DNA from: Acidobacteriota bacterium
GTDB taxonomy: Bacteria; Acidobacteriota; Aminicenantia; UBA2199
DNA length: 15,493 nt
Direction: 5' to 3'
Assembly: GCA_021817755.1 (NCBI GenBank)
Contig: JAKAGC010000018.1
Coordinates: 1-15,493 of the forward strand
The notes beneath the pieces are model-generated. The model was not told the origin of the DNA. It saw only the letters and a list, made by a program, of their open reading frames with translations, and did no database searches. Below, piece by piece: positions 14,733-15,493 of this stretch. Numbering within the stretch: the first letter of the stretch is position 1; every line of letters starts with the position of its first letter. The position numbers and the translations under genes were made by a program.

Positions 14733-15493
14733 ATGTCGAAATTAATTGCAACACGAGCCATACGTGGCGCGCATAAGGTCGTCGAACGTGCAGAGCGAGA
14801 ATTAATGATGGCTCTGGACTTAAAATCACCACAAACTCCCGTTAAATTTCCCAATACCGCATACTATTTACCTATTTCTTACGGAATGTTGGGGATGAAG
14901 ATTGAAACCCTCGGAGGGTTAAACGAATTATTACAGGAAGCCAAACGGTTACTTCCTCCCATTCCCGGGGATCAATTATGGCTTCCGTTTTTAGGCAATA
15001 CATTGGATGCCGGTATGGCCACATTATTCGCCGATGAAATTATCGAAGCCATAAAATATACGCAAGATCCACTTCCATATGTAACCGAAGCCAACCCCAC
15101 CGATTCCAATCTTTGGCTTGGAGCAGCCAATGATGTCATCATGAGGGAGCGCGGAGTGGAATTTGTCGATGGCACTGCTCCCGGTTTTGCAGCCTGTGTC
15201 GGGTATTGTCCAACAAATGAAATTGCAGTAAAAATTGCTCGCGAATTGCAAGAAAAGAATTTATATGTATTTCTTGCAGCCGGAGCCGATGGAAAATCAA
15301 TGGCGCAGCAGCTTCGAGAGGAAGGCGTTCAACTCGGTTGGGAAACCCGGTTAGTTCCTTTTGGCGATGATGTAACGGCTGTTATTCATGCCCTCGGTTT
15401 TGCTACACGTGCAGCGCTATCGTTTGGCGGAGCGAAACCCGGTGATTATCAGAAAATACTTGCTTATAATAAAAACAGGGTTTATGCATTCGT
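14733..15493 (+). CDS. acsB: Acetyl-CoA synthase (CODH/ACS) catalytic subunit, 5' part
   Basis: This nickel enzyme condenses CO, a methyl group from the corrinoid iron-sulfur protein, and CoA into acetyl-CoA. The first 253 residues are visible; the full protein is usually about 730. The segment matches the N-terminal domain of bacterial AcsB that contacts the CODH subunit: VKFPNTAYYLPISYGMLG, GFAACVGYCPTNEIA, and YVFLAAGADGKSMA. Archaeal CdhC lacks this domain, so the enzyme is of bacterial type. The A-cluster cysteines lie beyond the window. AGAGGT at 14721-14726 is six bases before the ATG. It follows cooS after 118 bases that include a hairpin. The frame stays open to the last base. Confidence 0.95.
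   Translation, partial: MSKLIATRAIRGAHKVVERAERELMMALDLKSPQTPVKFPNTAYYLPISYGMLGMKIETLGGLNELLQEAKRLLPPIPGDQLWLPFLGNTLDAGMATLFADEIIEAIKYTQDPLPYVTEANPTDSNLWLGAANDVIMRERGVEFVDGTAPGFAACVGYCPTNEIAVKIARELQEKNLYVFLAAGADGKSMAQQLREEGVQLGWETRLVPFGDDVTAVIHALGFATRAALSFGGAKPGDYQKILAYNKNRVYAF

Noticed and set aside
1..15493. CRISPR array, insertion sequence or tRNA
   Set aside because: No regularly spaced repeats, transposase frame or cloverleaf sequence was found.

Overview
The window is a low-G+C stretch of about 15.5 kb from an anaerobic bacterium that carries the Wood-Ljungdahl (reductive acetyl-CoA) pathway. The species cannot be named from this sequence. The cooS-acsB pair and the bacterial-type N-terminal domain of AcsB point to an acetogen-like or CO-metabolising bacterium. 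The double seven-blade propeller sensor kinase and the Bacteroidetes-style double-glycine peptide leaders resemble FCB-group genomes, but that placement is inference.

Layout. Bases 1-2067, plus strand: the 3' end of surE, a stand-alone CheY-like receiver, and a short-chain acyl-CoA dehydrogenase behind a good sigma-70-type promoter. Bases 2196-6839, minus strand: a two-component pair. A periplasmic propeller/Y_Y_Y histidine kinase is followed downstream by an NtrC-type, sigma-54-activating response regulator. Bases 6840-7840: AT-rich DNA holding a near-perfect sigma-54 promoter (7169-7185), two tiny genes missed by ordinary gene calling (7255-7359 and 7601-7732), and a strong intrinsic terminator (7778-7840). 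Both small genes encode peptides with a double-glycine export leader and a short core ending in the shared motif RPI-[IL]-x-C-x-P. Bases 8111-15493, plus strand: a probable operon of a core methionine synthase (MesB-like), two CooC-type nickel-insertion ATPases, a four-cluster CooF-like ferredoxin, an FAD/NAD(P) oxidoreductase, CO dehydrogenase (cooS/acsA) and the 5' part of acetyl-CoA synthase (acsB), which is cut by the window end.

How they fit together. In the right-hand operon, CooS makes or oxidises CO, AcsB joins CO with a methyl group and CoA, the CooC proteins load nickel, and CooF plus the flavoprotein probably connect CODH to NAD(P)H. The MesB-like enzyme probably draws methyl groups for methionine from the pathway's corrinoid protein. 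In the centre, the most interesting part of the window, a sensor kinase and sigma-54 activator sit divergently from a sigma-54-promoted pair of secreted-peptide precursors. This suggests a peptide signalling or natural-product locus under sigma-54 control. No C39 peptidase transporter or maturation enzyme lies in the window, so export and modification are unproven.
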